Part shown: in pieces, positions 48,940-59,277 of the stretch
Position numbering within the stretch: position 1 is the first letter of the stretch
Layout: every line of letters begins with the position of its first letter
From: Rhizobiales bacterium 62-47
GTDB lineage: Bacteria > Pseudomonadota > Alphaproteobacteria > Rhizobiales > Xanthobacteraceae
Length of the DNA: 64,000 nucleotides
NCBI GenBank assembly: GCA_001899255.1
Contig: MKVX01000005.1
Span: 124,001-188,000 of the forward strand
Reading direction: 5' to 3'
The notes under the pieces: model-generated
What the model was told of the DNA's origin: nothing
Databases searched by the model: none
What the model saw: only the letters and a program-made list of their open reading frames with translations
Position numbers and translations under genes: made by a program

Positions 48940-49362
48940 TTGACGGTCGCCAAATCGGGGACGAATCGACAGTCCACTCAACCCAGCAAAAGCGCCCGCA
49001 AGCAACGGACGCGCCAGTCGACCGCGGGCCGAAAGACATGGACGGCATCAGGCGCAAAGCCAAAAGCCCGAAAGACTAAAGCCGGGCCGGTCCATCGCTG
49101 GTCGCAGCGTGTCACGCAAGAAAGCGACGCACTCGACCTGAAACATGGCGTCTTTACGCTGCGCGATCCAAAACGGATCGCGAGCTCGTTGAAACGCTCT
49201 GCCGAGCATAGCTCCCGCCGCAAAGCCAGCCCCTATCGATCGGCGCTGTCAATGCTGACGTTCTACATCAACCGGGCCGGCAAATCCCTGCCGATCGCGC
49301 AAAAGAAGCGGCTTGAGCGCGCCAAGGTCGAGCTCAAGCACCTCTTCCATCGCCCGGTCTAG
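48940..49362 (+). CDS. DUF3175 protein, stress-regulated, basic
   Basis: A protein of 140 residues from TTG at 48940, which has GGGAGGAT 5 bases before it and an EcfG promoter just upstream. Residues 1-50 are a Lys/Arg/Ser/Thr-rich disordered tail (SKSARKQRTRQSTAGRK). The DUF3175 domain (about 52-138) has RWSQRVTQESDALDLKHGVF, RIASSLKRSAEHSSRRKASP, YRSALSMLTFYINRAGKSLP and ERAKVELKHLFHR. Its function is unknown; the basic character hints at nucleic-acid binding. It is convergent with the chemoreceptor. Confidence 0.88.
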   Translation: MTVAKSGTNRQSTQPSKSARKQRTRQSTAGRKTWTASGAKPKARKTKAGPVHRWSQRVTQESDALDLKHGVFTLRDPKRIASSLKRSAEHSSRRKASPYRSALSMLTFYINRAGKSLPIAQKKRLERAKVELKHLFHRPV

Positions 49363-49383
49363 GCTGGCCGAGCCGCCGTTTCC

Positions 49384-51447
49384 TCACGCAGCACGCACAC
49401 TGCTCATGAAGCGATCAAGCTCCTGACGCAGCCGCGAACTTTCCGTGGTTAGCGTTTGCGCCGACCCCAATACTTCGGCGGATGCCGCTCCCGTCTGCGC
49501 CGCGCCGCTGTTCACCTGCGAGATATTGCTCGCGACTTCCTCGGTGCCCTGCGCCACGTTCTGCACGTTGTTGGCGATCTCCTGCGTCGCCGAACTCTGC
49601 TGCTCGACGGCCGTCGCGATCGTCGAAGCGATGTCGGAAATCTGGCTGATGGTGCTTCCGATCTCCTTGATTGCCACAACCGATTCCTTTGTCGCGTCCT
49701 GCATGCCGAGGATGTGCGACGAAATCTCGTCGGTCGCTTTGGCGGTCTGGCTGGCGAGCGACTTGACCTCGGAAGCAACCACCGCGAAGCCGCGCCCGGC
49801 CTCTCCGGCGCGGGCCGCTTCGATGGTCGCGTTCAACGCCAGCAGATTGGTCTGCTCGGCGATGGCGGTAATCAGCTTGACGACATCGCCGATCTGCTGC
49901 GCAGCGCGTGACAGCCGACCGATCCGCTCGTCGGTCTGCTGCGCCTGCTTCACCGCGCTTTCAGCAATGCGCGTCGATTCACGCACCTGCCGCCCGATCT
50001 CGTCGACCGACATAGACAATTCCTCGGTTGCCGCCGCGACCGATTGCATGTTCGACGAAGCCTCCTCAGATGCGCCGGCCACCTGACTCGACAACCCCTG
50101 CGTGGTTTCGGCCGTTCGCGTCAAGGTGCCTGCGGCCGCTTCCAGTTGCGACGCCGACGACGAGACGTTGGACACAATTGCGCCAACGGCGGCCTCGAAC
50201 TCGTCAGCGAAGCGGATCAACTCGGCGCGGCGGGCCGCGCTGGTTGCCCGGTTATGCTCCTCATGCGCCGCGGCGTCCCGCTCGGCCTTGGCGATGGCCT
50301 GCAGCTTGAATTCCTCCACCGCACCCGCCATTTCGCCGACTTCGTCCTTGCGGCCCAATCCCGGCAGCACGACTTCGAAATTGCCGCCGGCGAGTTCGCG
50401 CATCGCGGCGCACATCTTCAGCATCGGCCGCGAAATGCCGTTACCCAGGAACAGCGCCAGCAAGCCACCGACGAAGAAGCTGCCGATGCCGAGCACGGCA
50501 ATCAGCCGCTGTGTATTGCTGGTGATGGCTGCAGTCTGATTCTCGATGCGCTTCTGATCTGCCAGCAAATCTTCCTTCATCGCGTTCGAAAGCTGGGTGA
50601 TGGATCCCGCAACCTCGGTCATCTTGGTGCCCAGCTTGCTGATCTCATCAGCTTTGGCGACAAGACTGGCAAACCCCTGGCCGAACTCCCCCAGATCAGT
50701 GATGGCTTCGTGCGCCCGCGACTTGATGCCCTCGTCAGTCGAGACGATGCCGTTGATCCCGGCTTCCAGGAACTTGAGCCGTGCTGACGCGCTGGCCGCG
50801 ACGTTGGCGCTGGGGCGCGCAACATACGTATTCATCAGCGCCGATGTCGAAATCAGTTGCGTCACGACATCCTTGGCCTTCGACTGCAGTTCGGCATGTC
50901 CGAGATTGCCCGCCGTCGCGGCCAGATCCTCGAGCTTGTAGCGAAGCGTAGCGCCCTTGGTCGCGACCCGATCCTCGGCCAGCATGGTGTAATCGCGCTT
51001 GGCCTTCAGCGTGCTGTCGAACGTCGTCACGAACAGGTCGAATTTCTTTTCGAGATCGCCGATGCGCTTGAGCCGCTCCGCATCCTTCGTCGCACCGTAG
51101 GCTTTGGCGATCGAGGATTTCAGCTGATCCTGCGCCGCCAGCGTTGCCTGGGCGTCATCGTCGCTCCCGGTCACGATGTAATATTGAACGAGGTCGCGAT
51201 AGGCCATCAAATCGCGATCGATATTTCGGGCGGCGTCGGATTCGGCAACCCCGGCCTGATAGGCATTGACGCTTCCGGCGATCCGTTCGAACCCGACGTA
51301 GGCGAATCCCATGCTGATCGCGGAAACCACCAGAAGACAGCTAAACCCCAGAAGAACCTTGCCGCGAAATCTCAAAGTCGGCATTTTCGCCAGCCACGCG
51401 CCCGGCCGTACAACACTCAACAAGCCCACTTCCAACCTCCAAACCAT
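49384..51447 (-). CDS. Methyl-accepting chemotaxis protein
   Basis: A protein of 687 residues at the longest. GTG at 51429, with GGAGG 6 bases before it, is a better start than ATG 51447, whose SD touches it. Helix 1 is at about 30-50 ([19 protein letters not shown]), then a periplasmic, all-helical sensor of about 250 residues (four-helix bundle or HBM-like), helix 2 ([20 protein letters not shown]), and HAMP. The signalling domain has the hairpin tip [35 protein letters not shown]. It talks to CheA/CheW. No NWETF pentapeptide is seen at the C-terminus. No other che gene is near. Confidence 0.94.
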   Translation of the reverse strand: MVWRLEVGLLSVVRPGAWLAKMPTLRFRGKVLLGFSCLLVVSAISMGFAYVGFERIAGSVNAYQAGVAESDAARNIDRDLMAYRDLVQYYIVTGSDDDAQATLAAQDQLKSSIAKAYGATKDAERLKRIGDLEKKFDLFVTTFDSTLKAKRDYTMLAEDRVATKGATLRYKLEDLAATAGNLGHAELQSKAKDVVTQLISTSALMNTYVARPSANVAASASARLKFLEAGINGIVSTDEGIKSRAHEAITDLGEFGQGFASLVAKADEISKLGTKMTEVAGSITQLSNAMKEDLLADQKRIENQTAAITSNTQRLIAVLGIGSFFVGGLLALFLGNGISRPMLKMCAAMRELAGGNFEVVLPGLGRKDEVGEMAGAVEEFKLQAIAKAERDAAAHEEHNRATSAARRAELIRFADEFEAAVGAIVSNVSSSASQLEAAAGTLTRTAETTQGLSSQVAGASEEASSNMQSVAAATEELSMSVDEIGRQVRESTRIAESAVKQAQQTDERIGRLSRAAQQIGDVVKLITAIAEQTNLLALNATIEAARAGEAGRGFAVVASEVKSLASQTAKATDEISSHILGMQDATKESVVAIKEIGSTISQISDIASTIATAVEQQSSATQEIANNVQNVAQGTEEVASNISQVNSGAAQTGAASAEVLGSAQTLTTESSRLRQELDRFMSSVRAA

Positions 51448-51674
51448 TCCTTAAGCATCGTGGGAATGGTGCCCCCGCGACGACGGAGGGAAGCTAGAGC
51501 AGAATCCATAAGAGGGCGTAAACCAGTACCGCTGGCATCGCAAAAACTGCCACCACCGCGCGCTACGCCTGCGACATTCATCCGCAGGGTGCGATGCTGA
51601 CATTATCATCCCGCCTGCCGTCTCGAGCGGGACGGCAGGTCCGTCGGGCGAGGCTCGCCGGATTTGCCGCCCAG

Positions 51675-51923
51675 TCAGTAGGGCCGCGCGCTGCGATGGA
51701 CACGCCGCTGCTGCGAGAAGGCCACGCGTGGATTGATATTGCAGTCGGCGTTGCGGCCCGAAGCACTGGCCCGGCATTGGGCATAGGTGTCGTAGGAGCA
51801 ATCGCCGGGGATCCCCATGTGGCGCGACTGCAGACAGTACCGATAATCCTTCGCCGCGGCTGATCCGGAGCCGATCGTGCCAACGATGCCCGCAGCCAGC
51901 AAAGCCAATACTATGCGTCTCAT
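51675..51923 (-). CDS. DUF3551 small exported protein
   Basis: A protein of 82 residues; the ATG follows GAGGAG. Signal peptide 1-23 (MRRIVLALLAAGIVGTIGSG). The mature part has four Cys: YRYCLQ, GDCSYDTYAQCRAS and ADCNINP, the DUF3551 pattern (two disulfides likely). The end is basic. This family is abundant in Bradyrhizobium-type genomes, often in many copies; the role is unknown. An EcfG-type promoter lies 59 bases upstream. Confidence 0.88.
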   Translation of the reverse strand: MRRIVLALLAAGIVGTIGSGSAAAKDYRYCLQSRHMGIPGDCSYDTYAQCRASASGRNADCNINPRVAFSQQRRVHRSARPY

Positions 51924-51981
51924 GTTGCTCTCCTCAGGGTGCGACGCATGCCGTCGCGCGCACTTCCCTGCACACCTAGCC

Positions 51982-52006
51982 AACGGCGGCCACCGGTAAA
52001 GGTTCC
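51982..52006 (-). promoter_or_regulatory. EcfG-type promoter of the DUF3551 gene
   Basis: On the minus strand: GGAAC, 16 bases, CGTT; a full consensus match. It is the fourth such site within 6 kb. Confidence 0.72.
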
Positions 52007-52168
52007 TTGCCTGAAGGCAAGGCGCCAAGCGCCGGCCCGACGATGATTTCGCATTCTCCGGACGATTTGATTGCCTCGAGTGCCGGTGGCACAATCTTCG
52101 GCAAATCAAAAAGCGGGCGGCCCGATCGGCGGCAAAATGACGCGACGCAGGTCCGCAGGGGAGGCTGA

Positions 52169-53755
52169 ATGCACAGTCCAGAAACATTGACGGGAGTCGT
52201 CGGCCCATTCGCTGGCCTCGATGTGCCATGGCTGCTGCAGATGCGCGCCAAGGTCCGCCGCGACCACCCGTTTCTGATCTGGGCTCCGTTCGACGCACCG
52301 GCGCGGAGATGGAGCTACGGCGAATTCCACGATCGTGTCGGCGCGCTCGCCGCCGGTTTCGCCACGCGCGGCGTCAAGCCGGGGGAGTTCGTGCTCATCC
52401 ATCTCGATAACTGCATCGAGGCGATGCTGGCCTGGTTCGCATGCGTCGAACTCGGTGCCGTCGCAGTGACCACCAACACCCGTTCAGCCGCCGCCGAAGT
52501 GGACTATTTCGCCGATCACTGCGGCGCGGTGGCTGCGATCACGCAGCCGTCCTATGCCGCACTGGTCGCCGCCAATTGCCGCAACCTGCGCTGGATGGCG
52601 ATCACGGCTCATGATGCGGGCACTGTGCCTGCGCAAGGCCATGCTGTGCCAAAGGCCGAGCGGTTCGAAGCGCTGTTTGCCGACAGCGCCGACCGGCCGC
52701 GCCGGGCCACCGATCCGCTGGCGCCATGCAGCGTCCAATATACTTCGGGCACCACATCGCGGCCGAAAGCCGTGCTATGGACGCATGCCAACGCGCTGTG
52801 GGGCGCCAAGGTCAATGCCGCGCATCAGGATCTACACGCCAGCGATGTGCATCAGACCTATCTGCCACTGTTCCATACCAACGCGCTCGCCTACTCGATG
52901 CTGGCCAGCCTCTGGGTCGGCGGCACCTGCGTGATCCAGCCGCGTTTCTCGGCCAGCCGCTTCTGGAACGTCGCCGCCGAACACCGCTGTACCTGGACCT
53001 CGACGATTCCTTTCTGCATGAAAGCGCTGCTCGAACACGAGATTCCCAAGCAGCACAGTTTCAGGCTGTGGGGCACAGCGATGTGCGAGCCGCCGCCGTT
53101 CGCGGTGTTCGGCATCAAGATCATCGGATGGTGGGGAATGACCGAAACCATCACTCACGGAATCGTCGGCGAAGTCAATCAACCCAATACGCCGATGGCG
53201 ATCGGCCGCGCCGCGCCGGAATACAGCATCCGCGTCACCGACGACGACGGCCGCCCGACGGCCGTAGGCGATACCGGCAATCTGTCGATCCGCGGCATTC
53301 CCGGGCTGTCGCTGTTCAAGGAATATCTGCACAACGAAAAAGCCACCCGCGAGAGTTTCGACGAAAACGGGTTCTTCATCACCGGCGATCGCGTCACCCT
53401 GCTGGAGAACGGCTTCATCAAGTTCGGCGACCGCGCCAAGGACATGCTGAAGGTCGGCGGCGAAAACGTCGCGGCCTCCGAGATCGAGCAGGTGATTATC
53501 ACCGTGCCCGGTGTGCGCGAGGCGGCGGTCGTGGCGAAGAAGCACCCGATGCTCGACGAGGTGCCGGTGGTCTTCATTATCCCGCAGGCGGGCACAGAAC
53601 GCGCCCCGGCGAACCTGCAGGACGATGTCATGACCGCCTGCAAACGGGCGCTGGCGGATTTCAAGGTGCCGCGCGAAATCCGCCTGGTCGACGAGCTGCC
53701 GCGCTCGACGCTGGAAAAGGTCGCCAAGGCGGAGTTACGCAAACTGCTGGTCTAG
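52169..53755 (+). CDS. Acyl-CoA synthetase/AMP-dependent ligase
   Basis: A protein of 528 residues of the ANL superfamily. YTSGTTSRPKAVLWTH (about 190-205) is the AMP-binding P-loop, GWWGMTET (about 325) the acyl-adenylate motif, FITGDRVTL and KVGGENVAASEIEQV the hinge and C-domain parts, and STLEKVAKAELRK carries the catalytic Lys near 515. It activates a carboxylic acid as CoA thioester via acyl-AMP. It resembles carnitine/crotonobetaine-CoA ligase types, but the substrate cannot be told. It is convergent with the HD-GYP gene, 10 bases apart. Confidence 0.92.
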   Translation: MHSPETLTGVVGPFAGLDVPWLLQMRAKVRRDHPFLIWAPFDAPARRWSYGEFHDRVGALAAGFATRGVKPGEFVLIHLDNCIEAMLAWFACVELGAVAVTTNTRSAAAEVDYFADHCGAVAAITQPSYAALVAANCRNLRWMAITAHDAGTVPAQGHAVPKAERFEALFADSADRPRRATDPLAPCSVQYTSGTTSRPKAVLWTHANALWGAKVNAAHQDLHASDVHQTYLPLFHTNALAYSMLASLWVGGTCVIQPRFSASRFWNVAAEHRCTWTSTIPFCMKALLEHEIPKQHSFRLWGTAMCEPPPFAVFGIKIIGWWGMTETITHGIVGEVNQPNTPMAIGRAAPEYSIRVTDDDGRPTAVGDTGNLSIRGIPGLSLFKEYLHNEKATRESFDENGFFITGDRVTLLENGFIKFGDRAKDMLKVGGENVAASEIEQVIITVPGVREAAVVAKKHPMLDEVPVVFIIPQAGTERAPANLQDDVMTACKRALADFKVPREIRLVDELPRSTLEKVAKAELRKLLV

Positions 53756-53765
53756 ACCTCGTCCG

Positions 53766-54860
53766 CTATCCGCCGAGCACCACCGGCCGGAATGCCTGCA
53801 GCAATTGCTGGTCGAGCTTGTCGCCCATCTCCTCCATCATCGCGAAGGCTTGCATGGGCGTATACGGCTCGCGGTAGGGCCGCTTTTCCACCAGCGCCGC
53901 ATGGATATCGGCGATCGTGATGATCCGCACGATATCACTGATGCGGCTTGCCGTGAGGCCGTTCGGATAACCGCTACCGTCGAGCAACTCGTGATGGTGC
54001 AGCACGACGTCGAGCATCTCCGGCGGGAAGCCGCCTTGCGCGGCGAGCGCATCGTAACCTTGTCGGGGATGCCGGCGCACCTCGTTCATTTCCTCTTCGG
54101 TCAATTCGCCGGGCTTGTTGAGGATTGCGAGCGGGATGAAAGCCTTGCCGACATCGTGCAGCAGCGCCGCGCGAGCGAGCCGGCGCTGATCGTCCTCGCG
54201 CATGCCGAGATGCTGCGCGAACGCGACCACAAATCCGGTCACAAACAGACAGTGCCGATAGCTGAGGTTGTGATGGCGTCCGACGATCGTCAACCACTCC
54301 CGCAGCGAGGTATGCGCGATCGCACGCAGGATTTTCGTTTCCGCCTTCGCCACGTCATCGAGGGAGAGCGGCACGCCAGCCGGAAGCCGTTCGAAGATCT
54401 TCACCATCACCAGATGCGCGGCGGTGACGGCCTTGTTCAGCGTCTGACCTCGCGAACTGCCGTCGAAATCGTTGCCGTCCGGAAATGCCGCGCGGATACG
54501 CTGCAGAATGGCCTGCGCATCCAGCGGACGCTCGATGGTGTCGGTGGCACCGAGAGCCCACGCCTGCATCGATCCGTGATGCATGCCGCCAGCGATGACA
54601 AACAGGCGCGGAATCGACTGATAGCTTTGCTTGACGAGCTTGCTGCGCACGCTCTGCACGTTCTCCGGCGAGCGCAAATTGATATCGACGACAATGCCGG
54701 AGAATTTTCCGGCGGGCGTCTCGGGAATTTCCGAGATCGGCACCGTTCCGACGTCGCCGACAGTCGCAAGAATATCCGCTAGCTCGCTGCTTTGGTCCAA
54801 ACGGTCCGACGCCAATAGTAACCGCCGCCTGGCGGGAGAACGATTCGAAACAGCAGTCAT
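53766..54860 (-). CDS. HD-GYP domain regulator (c-di-GMP phosphodiesterase type)
   Basis: A protein of 364 residues. Residues about 10-125 look like a receiver domain (FSGIVVDINLRSPENVQ, RLFVIAGGMHHGS, GATDTIERPLDAQAI), but the normal K and D positions are not fully kept, so phosphorylation is doubtful. The HD-GYP domain is at about 180-340: LLHDVGKAFIPLAILNKPGE, HPRQGYDAL and HHHELLDGSGYPNGL, all catalytic residues present. It would hydrolyse cyclic di-GMP. A single gene unit. Confidence 0.9.
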   Translation of the reverse strand: MTAVSNRSPARRRLLLASDRLDQSSELADILATVGDVGTVPISEIPETPAGKFSGIVVDINLRSPENVQSVRSKLVKQSYQSIPRLFVIAGGMHHGSMQAWALGATDTIERPLDAQAILQRIRAAFPDGNDFDGSSRGQTLNKAVTAAHLVMVKIFERLPAGVPLSLDDVAKAETKILRAIAHTSLREWLTIVGRHHNLSYRHCLFVTGFVVAFAQHLGMREDDQRRLARAALLHDVGKAFIPLAILNKPGELTEEEMNEVRRHPRQGYDALAAQGGFPPEMLDVVLHHHELLDGSGYPNGLTASRISDIVRIITIADIHAALVEKRPYREPYTPMQAFAMMEEMGDKLDQQLLQAFRPVVLGG

Positions 54861-55017
54861 GATTCCTCAGCGCAGTACGATAACCCCTCACTACAGTTTT
54901 ACCCCAAAGGTGAGTCTTGAACCTTAAGAGGTATTCTTAACAGTCGTTATCGATGCGCCGGCAAAATCGAACAAATCACAACGCAATTATTGTCTGACCG
55001 AAGCGCTGTCTCCCGAT

Positions 55018-55048
55018 AAAAAAGACCGCCGGGAAAATCCCGGCGGTC
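55018..55048 (-). terminator. Terminator of the iorAB unit
   Basis: GACCGCCGGG-ATTTT-CCCGGCGGTC on the minus strand followed by TTTTTT; a perfect ten-pair stem, 25 bases after the iorB-like stop. Confidence 0.9.
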
Positions 55049-55072
55049 CAACATCGCAAGGTCTGCGCGGAT

Positions 55073-57364
55073 CTAAGCCTTCATCGCACTCTTCACCGCA
55101 TCCGCCGTGATCGGCAACGACCGCACGCGGGCGCCAACCGCATTGAAGACGGCGTTGGCGATGGCGGGCGCAATCACCGTCACTGTCGGCTCCCCGACAC
55201 CGGTTGCCGGCTCGCCGTTGGCGATGATGTGCACCGACACGTCCGGCACCTGGCTCATGCGTAATGGCGTATAGCTATCGAAATTGCTCTGTTCGATACC
55301 GCCATCCTTGAGCGTCGCCTTCTCATAAAGTGCCAGCGACAGACCCCACAGCGCACCGCCCTCGACCTGAGCGCGGATGCCGTCAGGATTGACCGCCGTG
55401 CCGACGTCCGTCGCCACGGTGAGTTTTTTCGGAACGATCTCGCCCGAGGGCGATACCGCGACATGCGCGACACATGCGGTCCAGCTTGCGGTCTTGCGCT
55501 CCTGCGACGACACGCAGGCAACGCCCATGCCCTCGCCCTTCGGCAGTTTCTTCGTTCCGTAACCGGCAAGGCCCATCGCTGCCAACAGCGTGTTGCGCAA
55601 GCGCTGCGCGCCACCGTCGTTGTCTCCGGCGCCATCGAGCATGGCAATGCGGAATTGCGCGGGATCCTTACCGGCGGCGTGGGCGAGTTCATCGACCATG
55701 CTTTCCACCGCCCAGAACGTCCAGCCGGGCGCCACCGAACGCAACTGCCCGGATGGCGTGGCCTGCTGCGCCATTTCATTGAGGATGGCGCGGACATTGT
55801 GGTTGGGCACGGAGTAGAAGAAGTCCGCGCCGTTGACGGTGAAGGCATCGAGCGCGCCCTTCTTGTCGACCGAAGGCGACAGGAAGTCGGGAATGCCCCA
55901 GCGCTTGGTCGGCCAGGCGCTGACGACATCGTGGTTCATCGCCACCACCTTGCCGTCGGCATCGAGGCCGGCCTTGATCTTCTGGTAGGTCAGCGGTCGC
56001 GAGAAATCCATCGTCACGTCGTCTTCGCGCGAATAGATCACCTTGACCGGCTTGCCGACCGCCTTCGCCGCCTGCACCGCAGGCACCGTCATATCGGCAT
56101 CGAGCCGACGGCCAAAGCCGCCGCCAAGCCACGCCTGATGCAACACCACATATTTTGGATCGACACCGGCAGCGCCGGCGGCGATTGCACCGGTGCGTGT
56201 CGCGAACTGATTGCCGGTGTAGATGTGCCAGATGTCACCCTCCTTCATCGCCGTGGCGTTCATCGGCTCCATCGGACAGTGGATGTTGATGTTGGTGGTG
56301 TACTCCGCCTCCAGCACCTTGGCCGCCGAACCGAGCGCCGCCGAGGTGTCGCCGTTCTTGACGAAGAACAGGCCGGAATCGTCGAGCCCTTGCAGGCGCT
56401 TGGCTTCGATCAGCAACGATTCGCTGGAGACCTTGGCATTCGGGCCGTGGTCCCATGTCACTTTCAGCGCGTCCGCGGCCTTGCGGGCGTTCTGATAATT
56501 GTTGGCGACCGCAACCACCCAACCGGTCGTCGAACCGGTCTTGTCATCGAGCACGACCGCCTTGATGAAGCCAGGCACCTTCTTCGCCGCACTGTCGTCG
56601 ACCGACTTCACGGTTGCGCCATAACGCACCGGCGGCAGCACCAGCTTGCCGTAGACCATGCCCGGCAGGAATGTATCGATACCGTACTTCGCGGTGCCGT
56701 TGACCTTGAACGGAATGTCGAGTTGCGGCACCGAGACGCCGATCATGGTGTATTGATCCGGTGTCTTCAGCTTGATGGTCTTGAGTTCGTCAGGGGTGAA
56801 GGTTTTCGTCACCTTGCCGCTCTTGACGATTTCCGCAAAGGTCTTCGACTTCTTCGACTTGGCATGCGTGACGATCGAGTCGCGCACCGTCAACTCCGAC
56901 GCCGGCACGCCCATGATCCCCGCAGCCGCCTCGGTCAACGCGATGCGTCCCGCCGCGCCGGCGCGACTCATCGCATCGAAGTTCATCATGGTGCTCCAAC
57001 TGCCGCCGGTGATCTGCGCGCCGAGCACGGGGTCGTTGAACTTCGGATCGTTGGTGGCCAGCGAGATGCGCATGTCTTTCCAGCTCGCGCCAAGCTCTTC
57101 GGCAACCATCTGCGCCATTGTCGAAGCGACATGCTGGCCCATGTCGGCCTTGCCGACGGTAACGGTGACCAGTCCATCGGGCCCTATCGAATACCAGATG
57201 CTGGGATCGATCTTGGCCGGAGCCGCCGCAGCCGTGTCCAGCCCGAACATGCCGGGAATCGCAGCGTAACCCAGCGTGACGCCGGCCGCCGCGGTTCCGA
57301 TCAGAAAGGTGCGACGCGACAGATCGGTGGATTCGCCCTGAGTGATCTTCACTTGCTCGTTCAT
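55073..57364 (-). CDS. Molybdenum oxidoreductase large subunit (isoquinoline 1-oxidoreductase beta/aldehyde oxidase type)
   Basis: A protein of 763 residues of the xanthine dehydrogenase family. The N-terminus has a twin-arginine signal ([18 protein letters not shown]), so it goes folded to the periplasm. Landmarks: [29 protein letters not shown] (from CPMEPMNA), [15 protein letters not shown], and the catalytic Glu in [18 protein letters not shown] near the end. The Moco ligands sit in these loops. It oxidises an aldehyde or N-heterocycle; the substrate is unknown. It overlaps the [2Fe-2S] subunit gene. No cytochrome c partner gene is next to it. Confidence 0.93.
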   Translation of the reverse strand: MNEQVKITQGESTDLSRRTFLIGTAAAGVTLGYAAIPGMFGLDTAAAAPAKIDPSIWYSIGPDGLVTVTVGKADMGQHVASTMAQMVAEELGASWKDMRISLATNDPKFNDPVLGAQITGGSWSTMMNFDAMSRAGAAGRIALTEAAAGIMGVPASELTVRDSIVTHAKSKKSKTFAEIVKSGKVTKTFTPDELKTIKLKTPDQYTMIGVSVPQLDIPFKVNGTAKYGIDTFLPGMVYGKLVLPPVRYGATVKSVDDSAAKKVPGFIKAVVLDDKTGSTTGWVVAVANNYQNARKAADALKVTWDHGPNAKVSSESLLIEAKRLQGLDDSGLFFVKNGDTSAALGSAAKVLEAEYTTNINIHCPMEPMNATAMKEGDIWHIYTGNQFATRTGAIAAGAAGVDPKYVVLHQAWLGGGFGRRLDADMTVPAVQAAKAVGKPVKVIYSREDDVTMDFSRPLTYQKIKAGLDADGKVVAMNHDVVSAWPTKRWGIPDFLSPSVDKKGALDAFTVNGADFFYSVPNHNVRAILNEMAQQATPSGQLRSVAPGWTFWAVESMVDELAHAAGKDPAQFRIAMLDGAGDNDGGAQRLRNTLLAAMGLAGYGTKKLPKGEGMGVACVSSQERKTASWTACVAHVAVSPSGEIVPKKLTVATDVGTAVNPDGIRAQVEGGALWGLSLALYEKATLKDGGIEQSNFDSYTPLRMSQVPDVSVHIIANGEPATGVGEPTVTVIAPAIANAVFNAVGARVRSLPITADAVKSAMKA

Positions 57365-57849
57365 GTGTTCCTCCGATCGGTGCCGGTGGACGCCGTACGC
57401 ATGTCAGACGCAGCACGCATGATGGCGCGCTGGATGCGCGAATAGGTCATGCAACGGCAGAGATTGCCGTCCATGTGCGCAACGATTTCTTCCTTGGTCG
57501 GATTGGTGTTCTTCGACAGCAGCGATGCCGCCTGCATGATCTGGCCGGACTGGCAGTAGCCGCATTGCGGCACCTGCTCGGCGACCCAGGCTTTCTGCAA
57601 CGGATGATCGCCTTTGGCGCTGAGGCCCTCGATGGTGGTGATTTTCTTGCCGGCCACATCGCTCACCGCGGTCTGGCAGGATCGGACGGCTTCGCCGTTG
57701 ACGTGAACCGTGCAGGCACCGCAGAGACCGGCGCCGCAACCGAACTTGGTACCCGTCATCTGCAATTGCTCGCGGATGACCCAGAGCAGCGGCGTATCTC
57801 CTGCCGCCTCGACGGACATATTCCGCCCATTGATATTGAGATTAGGCAT
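57361..57849 (-). CDS. [2Fe-2S] subunit of the molybdenum oxidoreductase (IorA type)
   Basis: A protein of 162 residues. The plant-type ferredoxin motif is [18 protein letters not shown] (Cys near 39, 44, 47) with VRSCQT; the second cluster is in [12 protein letters not shown] and GNLCRCMTY. No signal peptide: in this family the small subunit rides with the Tat-carried large one. It shares ATGA with the large subunit gene. It passes electrons from the Mo site to an acceptor such as a cytochrome. Confidence 0.94.
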   Translation of the reverse strand: MPNLNINGRNMSVEAAGDTPLLWVIREQLQMTGTKFGCGAGLCGACTVHVNGEAVRSCQTAVSDVAGKKITTIEGLSAKGDHPLQKAWVAEQVPQCGYCQSGQIMQAASLLSKNTNPTKEEIVAHMDGNLCRCMTYSRIQRAIMRAASDMRTASTGTDRRNT

Positions 57850-58183
57850 TGCCCTGTTTCCCTTCCGGTGTACGTAACCGCTTACGGCGGCAACTCACTT
57901 TCAGGTCTTGGGACGGCACCCACCGGGTCGATGCCGGCCGGGACGCAGCATGATCGCGTTCCCGCCGCGAGGCAATGCAAATTAGAATCCTTCGAGCAGA
58001 TCTGTTGCGACGAACGCTTGTGCATTGCCACAAAGGAATTTTCGCCAAGTAGAATTCTCACCAAGTAGAATTCTCGCCGAGCAGACTTCTCGCTCCCACT
58101 GCCATGGCCGCCCATATTGATGCTAGAAGCGGATGGCCAGCGCTCCGTCCATTCGCTGGCGAAGGATCAACTGGAACACCATC
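57850..58183. other. Divergent intergenic region with a tandem repeat
   Basis: The upstream region of the iorAB unit (minus) and of the small exported protein (plus). Except for the three-copy repeat at 58045-58092 I see no gene. Confidence 0.4.
58045..58092 (+). repeat. Three tandem 16-base repeats
   Basis: Copy 1 ccaagtagaattctca, copy 2 ccaagtagaattctcg, copy 3 ccgagcagacttctcg. Copies 1 and 2 differ in one base, copy 3 in three or four. Each unit holds an internal GAATTC-like palindrome. They lie about 90 bases before the exported-protein start. Confidence 0.85.
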
Positions 58184-58537
58184 ATGAACCGCTTCAGGCT
58201 TGGCGCGATTGTCTTTTCGATCGCCGTCTGTGGACTGATCTGGCAGCCGGCGCGTGCTGATGTGTCAACGCCGCCCCGACCCGCGCCGCCGTTCACCACG
58301 ACGCTCTCCAACAACGTGCCCTTGGCTTTCGGCATGGATCCGGCCAGCGCCGCAACCGCCCTGCAAACGGCTTTGACTTACGTCAGCGGCAAGCCTGGCA
58401 ACGAAATCTATCTCGCCATCCGTAATGTCGGCGGCAGCGGCTTCTTCGACCGCAGGGACCGGCTCTATCTGCTGTTCCGCCACGGCCGCCTCACCGGTTG
58501 GAAAGGCGACTGGGGCCGCAACTGGATGTGGCAATAA
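58184..58537 (+). CDS. Small exported protein, hypothetical
   Basis: A protein of 117 residues from ATG 58184. Signal peptide 1-25 (LGAIVFSIAVCGLIWQP, then ARAD). The mature part has NVPLAFGMDPASAATALQTA and YLAIRNVGGSGFFDRRDRLY, LLFRHGRLTGWKGDWGRNW, a shape that recalls small outer-membrane-assembly lipoproteins (SmpA/BamE-like), but it lacks a lipobox. Function unknown. The next gene starts 57 bases later. Confidence 0.75.
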   Translation: MNRFRLGAIVFSIAVCGLIWQPARADVSTPPRPAPPFTTTLSNNVPLAFGMDPASAATALQTALTYVSGKPGNEIYLAIRNVGGSGFFDRRDRLYLLFRHGRLTGWKGDWGRNWMWQ

Positions 58538-58593
58538 ATCATTGGCAAGCGCCATCAGCGCAGTATCGCGCGCGTATAACCAACGGAGGAACC

Positions 58594-59268
58594 GTGGGAC
58601 AGCAAATCACCCTCACCGCATCGGACGGATTTCAGCTCGGTGCCTATCGCGCCGATCCCGCTGCGCCTCCCAAGGCTGCACTGGTGGTGATCCAGGAAAT
58701 TTTTGGCGTCAACCATCACATCCGCAATGTCTGCGATCGGTTCGCCGCACAAGGCTACGTTGCGGTGGCGCCGGCGATTTTCGATCGCATCGAACGCAAT
58801 TTCCAGTCCGGCTATTCACCCGACGAGGTGACCATAGCGCGCAAGTTCGTCGCCAACCCAGATTGGCCAGCGATGTTGCGCGACGTCCAGGCGGCGATTG
58901 AATCCGTGAAGGATATCGGTCCGGTGGGCATCGTCGGTTTCTGTCTCGGTGGCAGCGTCGCTTATGCAGCTTCGACGAAACTGAACGGCTTGCGCGCCGC
59001 CGTCGGATATTACGGTGGCGCTATCGTGCGCTTCGCCGATGATAAGCCCACGGTGCCGACGCTGTTGCATTTCGGCGAGAAGGATGCCGGCATTCCGCTC
59101 AGCGACGTCGACACCATTCGCGCCAAGCGGCTCGACGTTGAGATTCATGTCTATCCGGGCGCCCAGCACGGCTTCAGTTGCGACGAGCGCGCGAGCTACG
59201 ACAAAGCCAGCGCCGATATCGCCTGGCAACGCACACTGGCGTTCTTCGCCAAGCATCTGGCTCCGTAG
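58594..59268 (+). CDS. Dienelactone hydrolase family protein
   Basis: A protein of 224 residues from GTG behind GGAGGA. Alpha/beta hydrolase with Cys nucleophile: VGIVGFCLGGSVAYAA, the Asp in LHFGEKDAGIP and His in YPGAQHGFSC. The early QEIFGVNHHIRNVCDRFA is a family hallmark. Classic members open dienelactone rings in aromatic breakdown; many are general esterases. The substrate is unknown. Confidence 0.93.
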   Translation: MGQQITLTASDGFQLGAYRADPAAPPKAALVVIQEIFGVNHHIRNVCDRFAAQGYVAVAPAIFDRIERNFQSGYSPDEVTIARKFVANPDWPAMLRDVQAAIESVKDIGPVGIVGFCLGGSVAYAASTKLNGLRAAVGYYGGAIVRFADDKPTVPTLLHFGEKDAGIPLSDVDTIRAKRLDVEIHVYPGAQHGFSCDERASYDKASADIAWQRTLAFFAKHLAP

Positions 59269-59277
59269 CGAACGCGC

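Noticed and set aside
55463-57445. Long plus-strand frame (660 codons) antisense to the molybdenum oxidoreductase
   Set aside because: Arg/His-rich product without domains; it is a shadow of a strongly supported gene on the other strand.
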